DNA from: Trichobilharzia regenti | Taxonomy: Eukaryota; Platyhelminthes; Trematoda; Strigeidida; Schistosomatidae | Reading direction: 5' to 3' | Assembly (NCBI GenBank): GCA_944472135.2 | Contig: OX235264.1 | Location: 125,641,809-125,705,808 of the forward strand | DNA: 64,000 nt | Part shown: piece by piece, positions 33,695 to 45,300 of the stretch | Layout of the letters: every line of letters starts with the position of its first letter | How positions within the stretch are numbered: the first letter of the stretch is position 1 | Notes under the pieces: model-generated | The model's input: only the letters and a program-made list of their open reading frames with translations | Told to the model about the DNA's origin: nothing | Database searches by the model: none | Translations under genes and position numbers: made by a program

Positions 33695-34458
33695 GTGGAC
33701 AAAACAGTCACAGAAAGGCGCGCATACAACTATCTCGCTAAGACTAATTGTGAAATAGGTAATAGGACATTGCAAGCAGCCATTATTCCCAACCCTGTGA
33801 AAGATACAGTAGACCCCACCGTATCACCCCCCTCAAAACACACAGAAATATCCCATCAGAGTGCAACACCAGCCGAAAGGCCACTAGACTGTAACCAAAT
33901 AAATAATAAAACCATACCACCTATCACCGCAGAATCTAAAATGCCATTAAATAACCCCAGAGAAAGGTCAAAACCTCCCGAAATTCGACTTTGTCCTCTC
34001 CTAGCCATAACTTCATTGCTAAAGGTAAGGAAATTATGCCCCTAAATCATACCAACAAAAATAGTGGCAGCTTAAATAAGCCCACACTCCTCACGGTCAA
34101 TAGTATTAGCACCCACAACGTGCTTAATCGCACCATGGCACACACTGATATCCAATGTCACAACAATGTCACCCTCAATAGTACAAGTGGTAATAGTCAG
34201 AACTCGGCTACCAACAACTCAGGGTCCTCACAGTATGGCACACAAACAAATTTTGACCGGATATATGGTACAAGTCTGCTGGGAACTAACCCACAATGCA
34301 GTACACATGAAACCCACACAAGGACACAACTAGCATCAAACAATAGGTGGAATAATAAGCCATGGTCATCAAAAGGATCCAATCATTTTTTATCACCCGC
34401 GTCCCAGTCAGCGTTGAAAAAACAGCTGGTAGGGATGTTAACACTCCTAAACCACTAG
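33695..34458 (+). pseudogene. Family B linker ORFs (copy 2)
   Basis: Counterpart of 23313-24076; two overlapping Asn/Ser/Thr/Pro-rich frames, no recognised domain. Confidence 0.45.
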
Positions 34459-35782
34459 AGCCGGCTCCCTCCCTGCATGAAAACAGGAACGGTCTAGTGC
34501 ACCCGTATCCATCAGGCACACTTGACACATGCACAAGCATAGGCCAAATAAAGAACCCTACCCACTTCTGTAACCTGACTAAAAATAAAAATTCCTTGGT
34601 CTATAGCAAATCCAGTACTCCAACTCCTAATTCTTCACCGAAAACAGCACACACCAACTCGGTAGACATAGGTGAGCATGATGATGAAACTCCTCTTAAC
34701 ATAGGATCATCATGTCAAGCCCTCACCGACGCACACCTGATATCTACGGTCGGCCTGCAAAATTTGAGCTACCGATATCCACGCTGAAAATTCCATACTT
34801 GTACCGAAAATACGGTGTGGAATCAAGCTGTAATCAAAAATAAAAAAATAAAAAATAAAAACTACTGTGTGCTGAACCATATCCGGGGCTGACTAACGAA
34901 CTTAAATACTTCGAATGCTACTTCAACTCTCATCTTTACCTAATCCTCATAAATGCTAGATCTGTTCTAAATAAATTGCCGATGCTCAGAGCACTCACAG
35001 TAATATACAAACCCCCTGTAATTGTCGTAACTGAATCTTGGTGTCATTCGAACATCTTGGATGAAGAAATAAGCTTAGATAACTACACACACTTTCGGTG
35101 TGACAAGGAAGGTGGTAAGAGAGGGGGTTGTCTCATGTACTTTCTGAATGAACTTACTGTATCCCAGCTAGAAAGTAGTACACTTAACATGCCAGAGACT
35201 CTATGGGTTAATGTACACTTAAATAACGTAACAGCATTAATTGGATGCACCTACAGAGCACCTGGCACCTTTAGTAATTACGAGACCCAACTTATTAATA
35301 CTCTGGAGCAATTATCCGACTTACCTGAAATCAACTGGGATATACCCACAGGCCCAACTAAATTTGATAAGTTCTTAGGAACACTGGATATACTTGGCTG
35401 GAAACAAACTGTCACTACTCCCACAACAGGTAACAACGTACTAGACTTAATCTTCTGCCACAATATAAGCCCCCTTTCAACGCTAGTAGGTTCTGAGTTC
35501 CCAGGGAGCGACCACAAAACAGTAATGTGTGCACTGCCACTTCCGCTGAGTAGCAATGTATCTCATACCTCCACTTCACAACAAGTAATATATAGGATTT
35601 ATAGTAAGGCAAACTGGGCCTTAGTTGAATCGATGCCAAGATCCTCCAAATGGGATGAATACTTCACTACTGATGACCTATCGCGAGCCCTAACCATCTT
35701 CTACCATAACTCAAACATATGCTTAGATGCTGTCATTCCACTTCAAACACTAAAGGTTTCCCACACAGAAAGTCATTCATAA
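34362..35782 (+). pseudogene. Family B endonuclease, split by a SINE
   Basis: The leader frame runs to 34719, is broken by the SINE, and resumes with NARSVLNK-type coding at about 34950. Downstream are VTESWCHSN, GGCLMYF, a complete CTYRAPGTFSNYE stretch (the 1-base deletion of copy 1 is absent), DLPEINWDIPTG and SDHKTVMCALP. The GDFN box of family A is altered: the ORF reads SDLPEINWD, so the catalytic Asp region seems deleted. ORF ends at 35782. Confidence 0.8.
34720..34860 (+). mobile_element. tRNA-derived SINE type 1, 5'-truncated, inside family B
   Basis: Begins in the middle of the tRNA-related part (CACCGACGCACACCTGATATC) and ends with ATTCCATACTTGTACCG..., AATCAAGCTGTAATC and an (AAAAT)n tail. 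Copy 1 of family B lacks it, reading GTCAAGCAGAACTACTG. Confidence 0.8.
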
Positions 35783-36434
35783 AACCAAAGGATCGTAGGA
35801 AACTGAAGAAACTCTCAACAAGTTACTTCAAACACCACGACTTTGGCACTCTAGGTCTAATACTTAACACCCTTAGCTCCATCACACAAGCTCGAGATTT
35901 CCGTATGGGAAACGAAGAACGCATCGCAGTAGCCAGTCCTGCTAGAGTGTATGCACTCACAGAAATCTTAAGGAAGCGAATGAATCGCAAAAATCACAGC
36001 ATTTCTCTCCTCATAGACAAAGGCAGGCTATGCACTAACTCTGCAGACATATGTGAACTATTCAACAAAACGTTTGCAGGTAACTACCTTAAGCCCTCAG
36101 TCCAGCTACTCGATATACACCCTATTAATAATATGGCACAAACACCATCTCCACTCACACCAAACCAAATTAGCACTGTTCAATTCAAGGTTCTTACAAT
36201 CTGCGTAACCAAACTTGCACAGTGACCACTCATTCTTTTAAGTCCACACTCCGTGAAACCTTCTTCACAGTCATGTATTCTAAAATATGGAATAGCCTGC
36301 CCCTAGATGTCAGAACTTGCTCTTCGGTTACAAGCTTCAAACGCTCTCTATACAGACTGTTTCACTCTACTGATTATATTAATAAACTATTTACTCCTAA
36401 AACGAATCAACTACTAATCTACTACAGCACCTGA
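35719..36434 (+). pseudogene. Family B ORF2 remainder with RT core deleted (copy 2)
   Basis: Linker coding (LRKRMNRKNHSISLL, ICELFNKTFAG) ends at TPNQISTVQF near 36187, then jumps to the C-terminal block; TTHSFKSTLRETFF follows in another frame to a stop at 36434. Same junction as 12210-12240. Confidence 0.85.
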
Positions 36435-37580
36435 AAAACGCATTTCAACACTCTTAGCAATCTAAAAACTATAAATAAACTAGCAGCATGGATGCGTAAA
36501 GGCTTAGTACGGAACAAAGAGGATTAGTTTACCCTTAGATATAAGACGTGTCACTTTATTGTAACCATCAAACGCTTGCTATATAAACTGTTTTATTCCA
36601 AAGAGTATCCCTACCAGAACCTATTACTTGTTTCTAAAACGCATCAGTCATTAGAATACTAAAACACTCAGACTCATTAATACACATTATGACACTAAAT
36701 AAAAGACTTCGCATAAATACGTGAAAAGACAACTAAAATTAAAAGTAATTTTTTTACTAATGTGTTATACAATTGATATAAACATTTGCATATATACATC
36801 AATATCCTTTTTATGTTCACATACTTTCTATTTTTGGTACTCTGCTACTCCTATTCATCTTCTGGTCGAGGTCGAACCACCCTGCATCTAAACTGAAATG
36901 AGGATTAATTCCAAACCATCTATCTTATAACCACACAAATTCCATGAGCGATCCAATTCTGCCATTTGAAGACGCTGGTGAACATGCTGTAAATGAGTAT
37001 TCATGATCTGAAATGAAGAAGCAACTGGTTTTCAAACAGTTTTCAACATTTCACTCACCTTACGAATACAGTCCACCATGCAGACACAAGTGGAGCAAAT
37101 GGAGAATTCTGGAATCGACCTCGGCACCATTTGATGCAGTAAAACAACCCAACATGACCTTATCTAGTTTTCGCATCCACGATCAAATTTCTTTCCTGTT
37201 ATGAAACTACGATAAGACTGCTGAAAAAGTGGAATAAATATATCACTGATCTCAACAGAATACATCAATAATCTTTAAGCCTAGGGTGTTGTTGAAAACA
37301 AAGTTATATAGGAGAATTGACTTCAAGATTTATTTTTCCCAGATATCTGTATTACATCCATCTGATATCTGGTTTTTTGTTAATGCGAAGACAATATTTC
37401 TATATTTCTTTATTTGTTGCACAAACAGACTTTATAGCAGACTGTTGCGATGGACTCTAATGTCAGAATGAACAACCAAACTGTAAGTCCATTATACATC
37501 AAATTATGTGTAATTTATATAATAACTCATCCATGCCTGTACAATAGGTATGTTCCTGCATAAACAGGAACAAATATATA
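36435..37580 (+). repeat. Family B 3' UTR (copy 2)
   Basis: Non-coding. Stem CCAGATATC/GATATCTGG (37339-37372) and terminal GCCTGTACAATAGGT with hairpin TTCCTG-CATAAA-CAGGAA (37535-37570). Confidence 0.8.
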
Positions 37581-37586
37581 TTTGTC

Positions 37587-37633
37587 CAGTACTCCCAGGT
37601 TTTCCAATGGTTCTCTAACTAATGTCAGCTCAT
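37587..37633 (+). repeat. Short SINE-like 3' fragment with AAT tail
   Basis: CAGGTTTTCCAATGGTTCTCTAA... resembles the 3' part of the SINE at 55385-55530 and ends in AATAATAATAAT. Confidence 0.35.
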
Positions 37634-38604
37634 AATAATAATAATGTATATTCTCATATAAACATATAAATTTACATGAAAATGCATGCCATTTTTACAG
37701 GCACGATCAAGTATGATATAATATCAAATCGTAGATTGTCTACAAGTTAATAATGTTTCAACAGTTAAATATTTGATATATATATAAATACACATTGTCT
37801 GAACTAGGCTGTATAGTTATTGAATTGTACAGTTGTCCTCCAGGTTGAGCGGGAAAATGTACTTCGTTTCGTTTTCATCACGTGGTTGTCGGCATACGAT
37901 AACCAACCAATATTGAGGTAAGTACAACGTTTACAAGGGATTGAAAGCTGTTTTAGAAAAGTAAAAGTGCTGAGGTGAATCATTAAATTGTAATGAAATA
38001 GGTAAGTGCAAGTATCATTAATAAATGCATTAATAAAATAAACTCCCTAGGCTGACAACGTTCATTTGCAATGTATAATGCTACACGTGTACCTCGTACT
38101 ATCATGATGTCCACTTTTGGTTTTAATACATTTATCCTCAGTTGTGCCAGTTGTTTTTGTTTTATACCTTTTTGTGCATTTAGTGCACAACCGTACCCTT
38201 CAGAGAGTAGGAATATAATAAGTCATAAAGAGCTGTAAAATGTTAGGTTTAATGGAATATAATGAGGATCAAGTAAAGACGTTATTGGAAAATGAATGAG
38301 ATAAGACATTGTGAAGTGGTATTTAAAGATCAGTCAATGGACAGCAAGTTAGTTTATAAGATGCCCCATAAAACTGTGCACATCCCACATGGTCGCATCT
38401 CAACAATAGGCTGAGCGAATAGTATATATTTAGAGGTAGAAGCATGATCTGTCAAGGCGTTCATTATTATCTTTTTCAAGATAAAGATCTAAGCCCTCAT
38501 AAAAATCAGAAATATCTCGAGCCTTTAATTTGTGTATTGCTGTTCCTGCAGACTGGGGCGATTCACCTTAGTGACCCCCACAATATCTACTGATCATGAT
38601 GAAA
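37634..38604 (-). repeat. Repeat D, copy 2
   Basis: Matches 25556-26556; homology ends at CTACTGATCA in both. 38605-38776 after it shows nothing recognisable. Confidence 0.6.
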
Positions 38605-38779
38605 TCCTGTAACCAATCAACGAATTCTCTACAAACCAACACTTGAATAGAAATATGTATCTATGAAATTAATAAAGAGATAAGAGGCGAGAAGATAAAT
38701 TTAAGTCAACATAAAGGACATACTGATGGCCGAAATAACAATGAAGATCATTCATTAAGCCAAATAACAGTGGTAATAG

Positions 38780-39440
38780 TACATCTCGCCTAAGTGGTAT
38801 CGAAATAAATTTTACCAAGGAAGGTGGTTCATTGTGATGACGAATTGTTGCTTTGAGCGCATAAAGGAAGTTTAAACATCAAAATTAATATCAAGGGCTT
38901 CCACAAACCTTTGCGTACGCCCTAAAGACGTTTTATAGATAGGCATAAAAATTTTTTAACGTCAATTTTATGTCCTGGCTCTAAAATACATTTCGCGATA
39001 GCCGAGCTAGGTCTCCTGTTCTCACCAATAATGGGTTCTGAGGATTCTATCTGCTGTATTTAGCACTTCTAATGTACATATGGACACACATACATAGAAA
39101 AGCCTCATTGATCTCTGCAAGGAAGGGCTGGTTTCAGAGCATATTCCTAAGTGGCTGCAGAAACAAACAGAATCCCAAGAACCTATAAATGGTGGGAACA
39201 GGAGACCAAGCTCGGCTATTGCGAAATGTATTTTAGAGCCAGGACATAAAATTGACGTTAGCACATCTTTTGAATCTATCTATAAAACGTGTTTAGGGCG
39301 TATGCAAAGGTTTTTGGAAGCCCTTGACATTAATTTTGATGTTTAAACCTCTTTTATGCGTTCAAAGCAACAATTCGTCATCACAGTGAACCACCTTCTT
39401 TGGTAAAATTTATTTTGATACCAATTAGGGTAGATGTAGT
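38780..39440. mobile_element. Inverted-repeat structure made of Penelope-like endonuclease ends
   Basis: Arms 38780-39055 and 39165-39440 are reverse complements with few mismatches, around a roughly 110-base spacer. Read on the plus strand the spacer and right arm encode SEHIPKWLQKQ, then RRPSSAIAKCILEPGHKID and a FLEALDINFD-like end, the order seen at the C-terminus of the intact Penelope-like protein at 61207-63624 (QEHYPAWLRKG, IRSAIIEHLVNTDH, AEALAIH). The left arm is the inverted copy. It is a different Penelope family from the intact one. Short flanks (TACATCT...) are also inverted. Confidence 0.7.
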
Positions 39441-40060
39441 ATGCATATCTTCACAGTTCAAGGGTGGTCATGAAAGCCAAATCACAACAATAAAGGTCTC
39501 AGAGTGGCACTCAATAGAGACTGAGTTGCAGCTTAGCTCATTTTCGTAGGGAAAAATAGACTTTCGTTGTCTCTTCAACCCTCACAAAATCAAAACGATA
39601 ATGTCACGTCACAATGGGACGTGACAGTTAACATTTGTGTGTGGTCAGACGTACGTAGGATGGACACCGACTTCTTCAGGTGAAGGTTATAGAACACTTA
39701 CGTGAGTAGTTTGAAGAACAGATAAAATCGCCTGATACAATTAGTTCCAGAAATAGATATGCACAACGTTATTCATCGCAATGCATATCATGGTTTTCTT
39801 TAATCTAACAAATAGTCCCATTAGTTTTTGTTTTCCTTTCCTCGTTAATATTACACTGTTTGTTCTCATCCTCTATCATACATCAACTTTATATTTCATA
39901 TCCTGTGGTGCATTGTTTGAAATGTAAACTCTACTGTTTTTTTTAAATTTTTTATCTTTTATTTTTTTGGCGTTGGTTTATATTTTTTTCATGCATTTAT
40001 TTTTTGAATTTAAAAGTCTCATAAAATTTATGAGGTAATTAAATGCAATATATTGTAATG
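39441..40060 (+). pseudogene. Possible Penelope-like endonuclease remnant, otherwise unassigned
   Basis: Near 39635-39740 the plus strand reads VCGQTYVGWT and, after a shift, KVIEHLRE, reminiscent of the CGxxYxGRT and EH motifs of Penelope GIY-YIG domains. The rest of the interval is AT-rich with T-runs and nothing else identified. Confidence 0.4.
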
Positions 40061-40130
40061 CACGCTGAAAATTCCATACCTGCACCACAAATACCGTTTG
40101 GAATATAGCTGTTATTATTATTGTTTTCTT
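40061..40130 (+). repeat. SINE type 1 3' fragment
   Basis: CACGCTGAAAATTCCATACC...GGAATATAGCTG matches the 3' end of SINE type 1, followed by ATT repeats. 40131-40552 shows nothing recognisable. Confidence 0.55.
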
Positions 40131-40552
40131 GCTGAGGTTTATTCTTGATTCCCCCGTCACGCTTTTTCGGAAAATTAAGCCATATACCTGCGAGTAATAA
40201 GTCCTCCGTGATTAGTTGGTGATTTTCTCAAGGTTTAGCTTTGCTGTCGTTTTTCTCATTACCCAGATTCGTGATGTAACATTGGTGTAAATTGTTGTTT
40301 ACAACTTTCTCTAGTTCGCAGCTAGCTCTCACCACACTACCACTAACGGCTGCAACATGATGGCTGTGAGGGTGAACACATTCGGTGATACTTTTTAGGT
40401 TGACATTATCACTAAATACAATTAAGAGAATTTTCAGTTACAATTGTTTCATGACATTCAACAAGAAGGCCACACACATTCTGCAGTAAAGCTCAACATC
40501 TCTGTTAATAAATTGTGAATGAAGCTGCATACTGTCTCATTATGGAAGTTTT

Positions 40553-40745
40553 TTTTATTTATTTTCATTTTTAGATTACAGCTTGATTCCACGCTGTATT
40601 TTTGATACAAGTATGGAATTTTCAGCAGGGATATTGGCAGCCCAAATTTTGCAGGACGACCATAGATATCAGGTGTTCGTCGGTAGGGGATCGAACCGCG
40701 GACAATGTGCATGGTCGGCGAGAGTCCTAACCACTGTGCCACAGA
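40553..40745 (-). mobile_element. tRNA-derived SINE type 1
   Basis: On the minus strand it starts GTGGCACAGTGGTTAGGA with an A box TGGCACAGTGG (40731-40741), a B box GGTTCGATCCC (40687-40697), a body ending ATTCCATACTTGTATC...GGAATCAAGCTGTAATC and an A-rich tail. The two internal boxes are the RNA polymerase III promoter elements of tRNA-derived SINEs. Confidence 0.85.
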
Positions 40746-42383
40746 CGCAAACTAATTTCTGCCTCTAACTAGTGTTTTTTCGCCCTCCAGCACATTCATA
40801 CGCCTCCTGAATAATATATGAAGTTGCTGTTCCTAAATTTTCATAGGTTTGGGGCGTCCTTGAAAGTAAAGATTGATTCCTATATCTAGTTTAGACCGTT
40901 TAAGCTTACACCGTGAATTTCTCTGAAATATCCATGAGGAAATCGATCGATCCATGAAACATAAGAAGACAGGGGAACAGAAGCCAGTCAGATTGTACAT
41001 GCCTTCTTACAGCATTTTGGACCTAAACAATATACATATTGATGATTCAATGCTGAGGCGGTATTTAACTGTCAAGGCCGTCTGCGTCTCACCCACTGGA
41101 CTCCACTGGAAGAGGCTACAGTCAGTTTCTAGATCATAATGAGTTCCTGCGCCGGCTAGTTACATGTTTTCGTGAATTCGTTTTCCATTGAATTTTAAAG
41201 GTTTTTTCTGGATGTTTTGCTCATTTTGCAGTGTGTAGGTCAGTTTTTGTCACTGGGTGCTACTATTTAGCTTATTTTTAGCCTGAAGTTCACAGTTATT
41301 ATGTTGGTAGTCAAAGATTATTGTAAACCTGCAATTCATTGAGCTAATTAACGTATACTATGCTAATATAGTAACATAGACTATGCTAATAATAGCAACA
41401 TTAAACTCCCTTACTGTTTTGCCATTGTTTGACAGTGAAACTGTGCGCTGATTTTTCAGCATGAGTGGCACTAAATCGAACCTACTGGGTTCGCTTATCA
41501 ACATTGTTCCAGCCCTCACAGGACATATTAAGCATGGACTAGCGTTACTCCAGAGCGGAAAGTTTTGATTCAGCACGCAGCTGCTCTTTTAACCACGACC
41601 TATGTCATTTCAGAACATAATGGGTAAATATGTTCTTCAGTTACCATAAAAAGGCATTATCAAGGAATAAGTTAGAATAAATTTAGAATTGTTTTAAGCT
41701 TGGTGGTGCTGCGGTCTAAGTGATAAATCGCATTAATCACAGTTATTCAGGATATGCTATGAACCGGAAATCCTCAGCTGAAAAACGTATGAATAAGACA
41801 CACATCGGTGTAATTTATAACTGACTCCAAATTGGTTTCAACACGAAATAATCAACCAAAGTATGCTATAAACTGTCGCCCTCAGCCGTTTGAAGGGAAA
41901 TTTACTTGATTTATGCTGACCTAGTATGCACAAATCCCACAGGTCATTGAATTGACGACTTAAAAAAGTAGATTAGTTAATACATACATTTATCCATATG
42001 TACTAATTAAAGACACATTAAATTTTTAGAAATTGTAGTTAAATTATATTCGCCTAGTAATAAAAAATGCATACATCCTATTTTGGACTTAAAATAAATG
42101 CATCGAAATTATTGTTGATTTATATTCAGTTACTAGACATTCTCATGCATCTTAATGTACTTTAAACACCACCAATGCATTCAAATAACGTGTGACTATC
42201 ACACTACACTCATACCAAAAAAATTAACACGCCATTATGTTATGGTAAGGTAAGCCCTAAATCATACTGTAAATTTCCGTGTCAAAATAAAAAGATTACC
42301 GCTTTAACTTATATTTTAGACCAATAGGAAGCCAGCTAACCAAAAGCCAATCAAAATCTGCCTATATCTATTTTCAACTCCAC
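40746..42383. other. Upstream flank of prefoldin gene; no feature recognised
   Basis: AT-rich. A 61-codon plus ORF at 40954-41139 has no recognisable similarity. The promoter of the gene at 42384 should lie in the right part, but no TATA-like element could be singled out. Confidence 0.4.
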
Positions 42384-45300
42384 ATGGCTGTAACGAGGAT
42401 TTCATTTCTTAATTATTTTCTCAGGAAGATATCGAAGTTACTCATGCAGATCAACAAAGGATTAATAGCTTTGCTACTTGGAATTTGAAATTCAAAGGTT
42501 TCTTATCAGAATATGAGAATTACAAGGTTTGCGCACTTATTTGTAGCTTGTCATTGTTTTTAGAAAGAACTAGCTAATATCAATGATGCAGAAGACGAAA
42601 TGATTGTCTTGGATGAAAATACTCATCCGTATCCTTTTTTAGCATGTTTCTTACATTGAAGGAAGTTAGTTTTTTTGTGACAGGAAAACTCGCGTAGAAA
42701 ATAAACCTCACACATACAAGTTCATCAATTCGGTTTGTATGTCCCCTTAAAAGATTGTTGTTTAAGACTAGCATTGCAACTTCGTGGTAGACCATGTTAA
42801 GATTTGTATGTACCATGGGCAGTACGACAATTTTCAAGGGTTTATTTAGCAGCTTATGAGCCACTAATAGACTAGCAGTTTTCATGTCTAAGAAATTTTT
42901 TTCTCGGAAAAAAATGGCACTATAATTAGCTCACAGGATAGACGACTGGATCGTTGGAAAGAGCATTATGAGGAGCAGTTTAATTTGCCCACAGCCACGC
43001 TCAACCTTCCGAGCATCCAACACCTCCCTGAATGGGATATAGATCTGTCTGTCTGTCTGTTTTCGACATAGAACTTTGCACAAATGTGCGGAAGTTCAAG
43101 TCGCCACATTCCGTCTAGCACGCGAAGCAAGAGAAGAAAGTACAAGAAAAGCATAATAGAAACAGTGAGCAGAGGTGTGAGACAAAGGAGTAATAAAGAA
43201 ATACAAAACAGTTTCATTGAAGATCATAAGTCACAGGGAGTGGATGCATCTGCGCCACTGAGAACGATTTTGAGCCATGTCACCAATTGTTTCCAACCAT
43301 AGATTTTTACCGTCCCGAGGACCCCAGCCTGGAAGTCTACACCTTCCTACGTGGCTTAGACCAACTGTTGTGGATTTCATTGACTGATGCCAAGTTTTTG
43401 TTTGACCGCCGCTAGCTTTTTTCCAGCCTGACCCTATATCCGGGTCCTCCGTCACTAACTGAGGTTACTAAAGCTGTCACCAATCTGAAACTAGGCAAAG
43501 CAGCGGGACCTGATGGAATGACTCCAGAGGTATTTAAGTACGGTAGAGACAGCTTACTGTCTGCATTAACTGAGGTACTAGGCAGCGTCTGGGAATCAGA
43601 AGAAGTCCCATCGGGTTGGTGTAAGTCACTGATTATCCCCATATACAAGAAGGGAGACAAGTCTTCCTGTGATAATCACAGAGGGATTAGCTTGACTAAT
43701 ATAGTATCTAAAGTCTTAGGCTCAATAATCATGCGTAGACTGAGTGGTGCTCGGGAAGCACAAACACGAGAGAGCCAGGCAGGCTTTAGACCAGGAAGAG
43801 GGTGTATTGATCATATCTTCACCCTCCGACAGATTCTAGAACATAGGCATTCCTACCGGCGTCCAACAGTCATTATATTTCTTGACCTAAAGGCAGCATT
43901 CGACTCTGTCGATCGGGAAGTTCTCTGGAGATGCTTGGCTGTAAAGGGAATTCCAAGAAAATATATTGCACTGATTAAGGCACTCTATTCGCACTCATAC
44001 AGCCAGGTGAGGGCTTACGGCGAGCTGTCATCTGAACTGATGACGACCAGTGGTGTCCGTCAAGGATGCCCATTATCCCCTTTTCTATTCAACTTCATCA
44101 TAGATGTGTTAATGGACTTAACCCTAGGTGACTTCAGCGATTCAGGGATTGACTTGTTACCGGGGAATAATCTCGTTGACTTGGAATATGCAGACGATAT
44201 AGTCCTTCTAGGCGAAGACGCTGATGAAGTGCAGAGTCTTCTAAACACGTTGAGCCGCAATCTACGAATGTTTGGCATGCGATTCGCTCCCGCCAAATGC
44301 AAGATGATGTTACAGGACTGACTGGACTACATCGCCGCCTAGTTTAAAAATAGGAAGTGAAGTGGTAGAGCACGTTGACCGCTTCACTTATTTGGGAAGT
44401 ACCATCAGCCCCAACGGGCTGATCTCTGACGAAATCTCAGCACGAATACAAGGGGCTCGTTTCGCATTTGTTAGTTTACGCCGACTCTGGCGTAGACGAG
44501 ATGTTCGACTATCGACCAAAGGGCGGGTGTACTGCTCATCAGTCCGCTCCGTCCTCCTTTATGGTTGTGAGACCTAACCACTGAGAGTGGAAGACATGAA
44601 AAGACTAGCTGTCTTTGATCATAGGTGCCTGCGTTCTATTTCCCGTGTAAAGTGGCATAATAAGGTGAGCAACATGGAGGTTAGGCGCAGAGTTCTAGGT
44701 AAACAGGGGAAATCAATCGACGAAGTCGTGAAGCTACAAAGACTGAGATGGTTAGGACATGTGTTACGTATGCCAAGCCATCGCCTCCCTCGACGAGCTA
44801 TGTTAGCGGATATAGGGTCAGGCTGGAAAAAAGCTAGCGGCGGTCAAACAAAAACTTGGCATCAGTCAATGAAATCCACAACAGTTGGTCTAAGCCACGT
44901 AGGAAGGTGTAGACTTCCAGGCTGGGGTCCTCGGGACGGTAAAAATCTATGGTTGGAAACAATTGGTGACATGGCTCAAAATCGTTCTCAGTGGCGCAGA
45001 TGCATCCACTCCCTGTGACTTATGATCTTCAATGAAACTGTTTTGTATTTCTTTATTACTCCTTTGTCTCACACCTCTGCTCACTGTTTCTATTATGCTT
45101 TTCTTGTACTTTCTTCTCTTGCTTCGCGTGCTAGACGGAATGTGGCGACTTGAACTTCCGCACATTTGTGCAAAGTTCTATGTCGAAAACAGACAGACAG
45201 ATAGCAGTTTTCATGTCTAAGAAATTCCACTGATGGCAACAGATGGATTCCTTTACAAATATCACGGGTATTTGTGTGCTCAGGTGGTATCAAACGTTGT

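Larger units (their letters stand above)
32758..37580 (+). mobile_element. CR1-like element, family B copy 2 (RT-deleted)
   Basis: Plus-strand copy with complete 5' end (TATCGCGGTACGTTC), ORF1, linker ORFs, endonuclease, deletion of the RT core, C-terminal coding end and 3' UTR with terminal hairpin. Different flanks from copy 1 (Gag remnant here, gypsy remnant there) show a separate insertion. A SINE fragment interrupts it at 34720-34860. Confidence 0.85.

Noticed and set aside
39600..39630. Short palindrome TCACGTCACAATGGGACGTGA
   Set aside because: A single small inverted repeat with no partner or context.
40687..40741. Possible tRNA gene on the minus strand
   Set aside because: A and B boxes are present but the sequence does not close an acceptor stem and continues into a SINE body with an A-rich tail.
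40553..40745. Hammerhead ribozyme in the SINEs, as in schistosome Sm-alpha
   Set aside because: I looked for CTGATGAG paired with a GAAA core and found neither in the window's SINE copies.
40954..41139. 61-codon plus ORF upstream of PFDN4
   Set aside because: No recognisable similarity and no supporting context.
42629..42730. A third micro-intron and extra exon after 42628 in PFDN4
   Set aside because: Acceptors there give peptides unlike prefoldin or quick stops, while the exon at 46361 completes the proline codon and gives the expected PYAIGDTFF.
42580..42885. 101-codon minus ORF over PFDN4
   Set aside because: It is antisense to exon 3 and intron 3 of a well-supported gene and has no similarity I can see.
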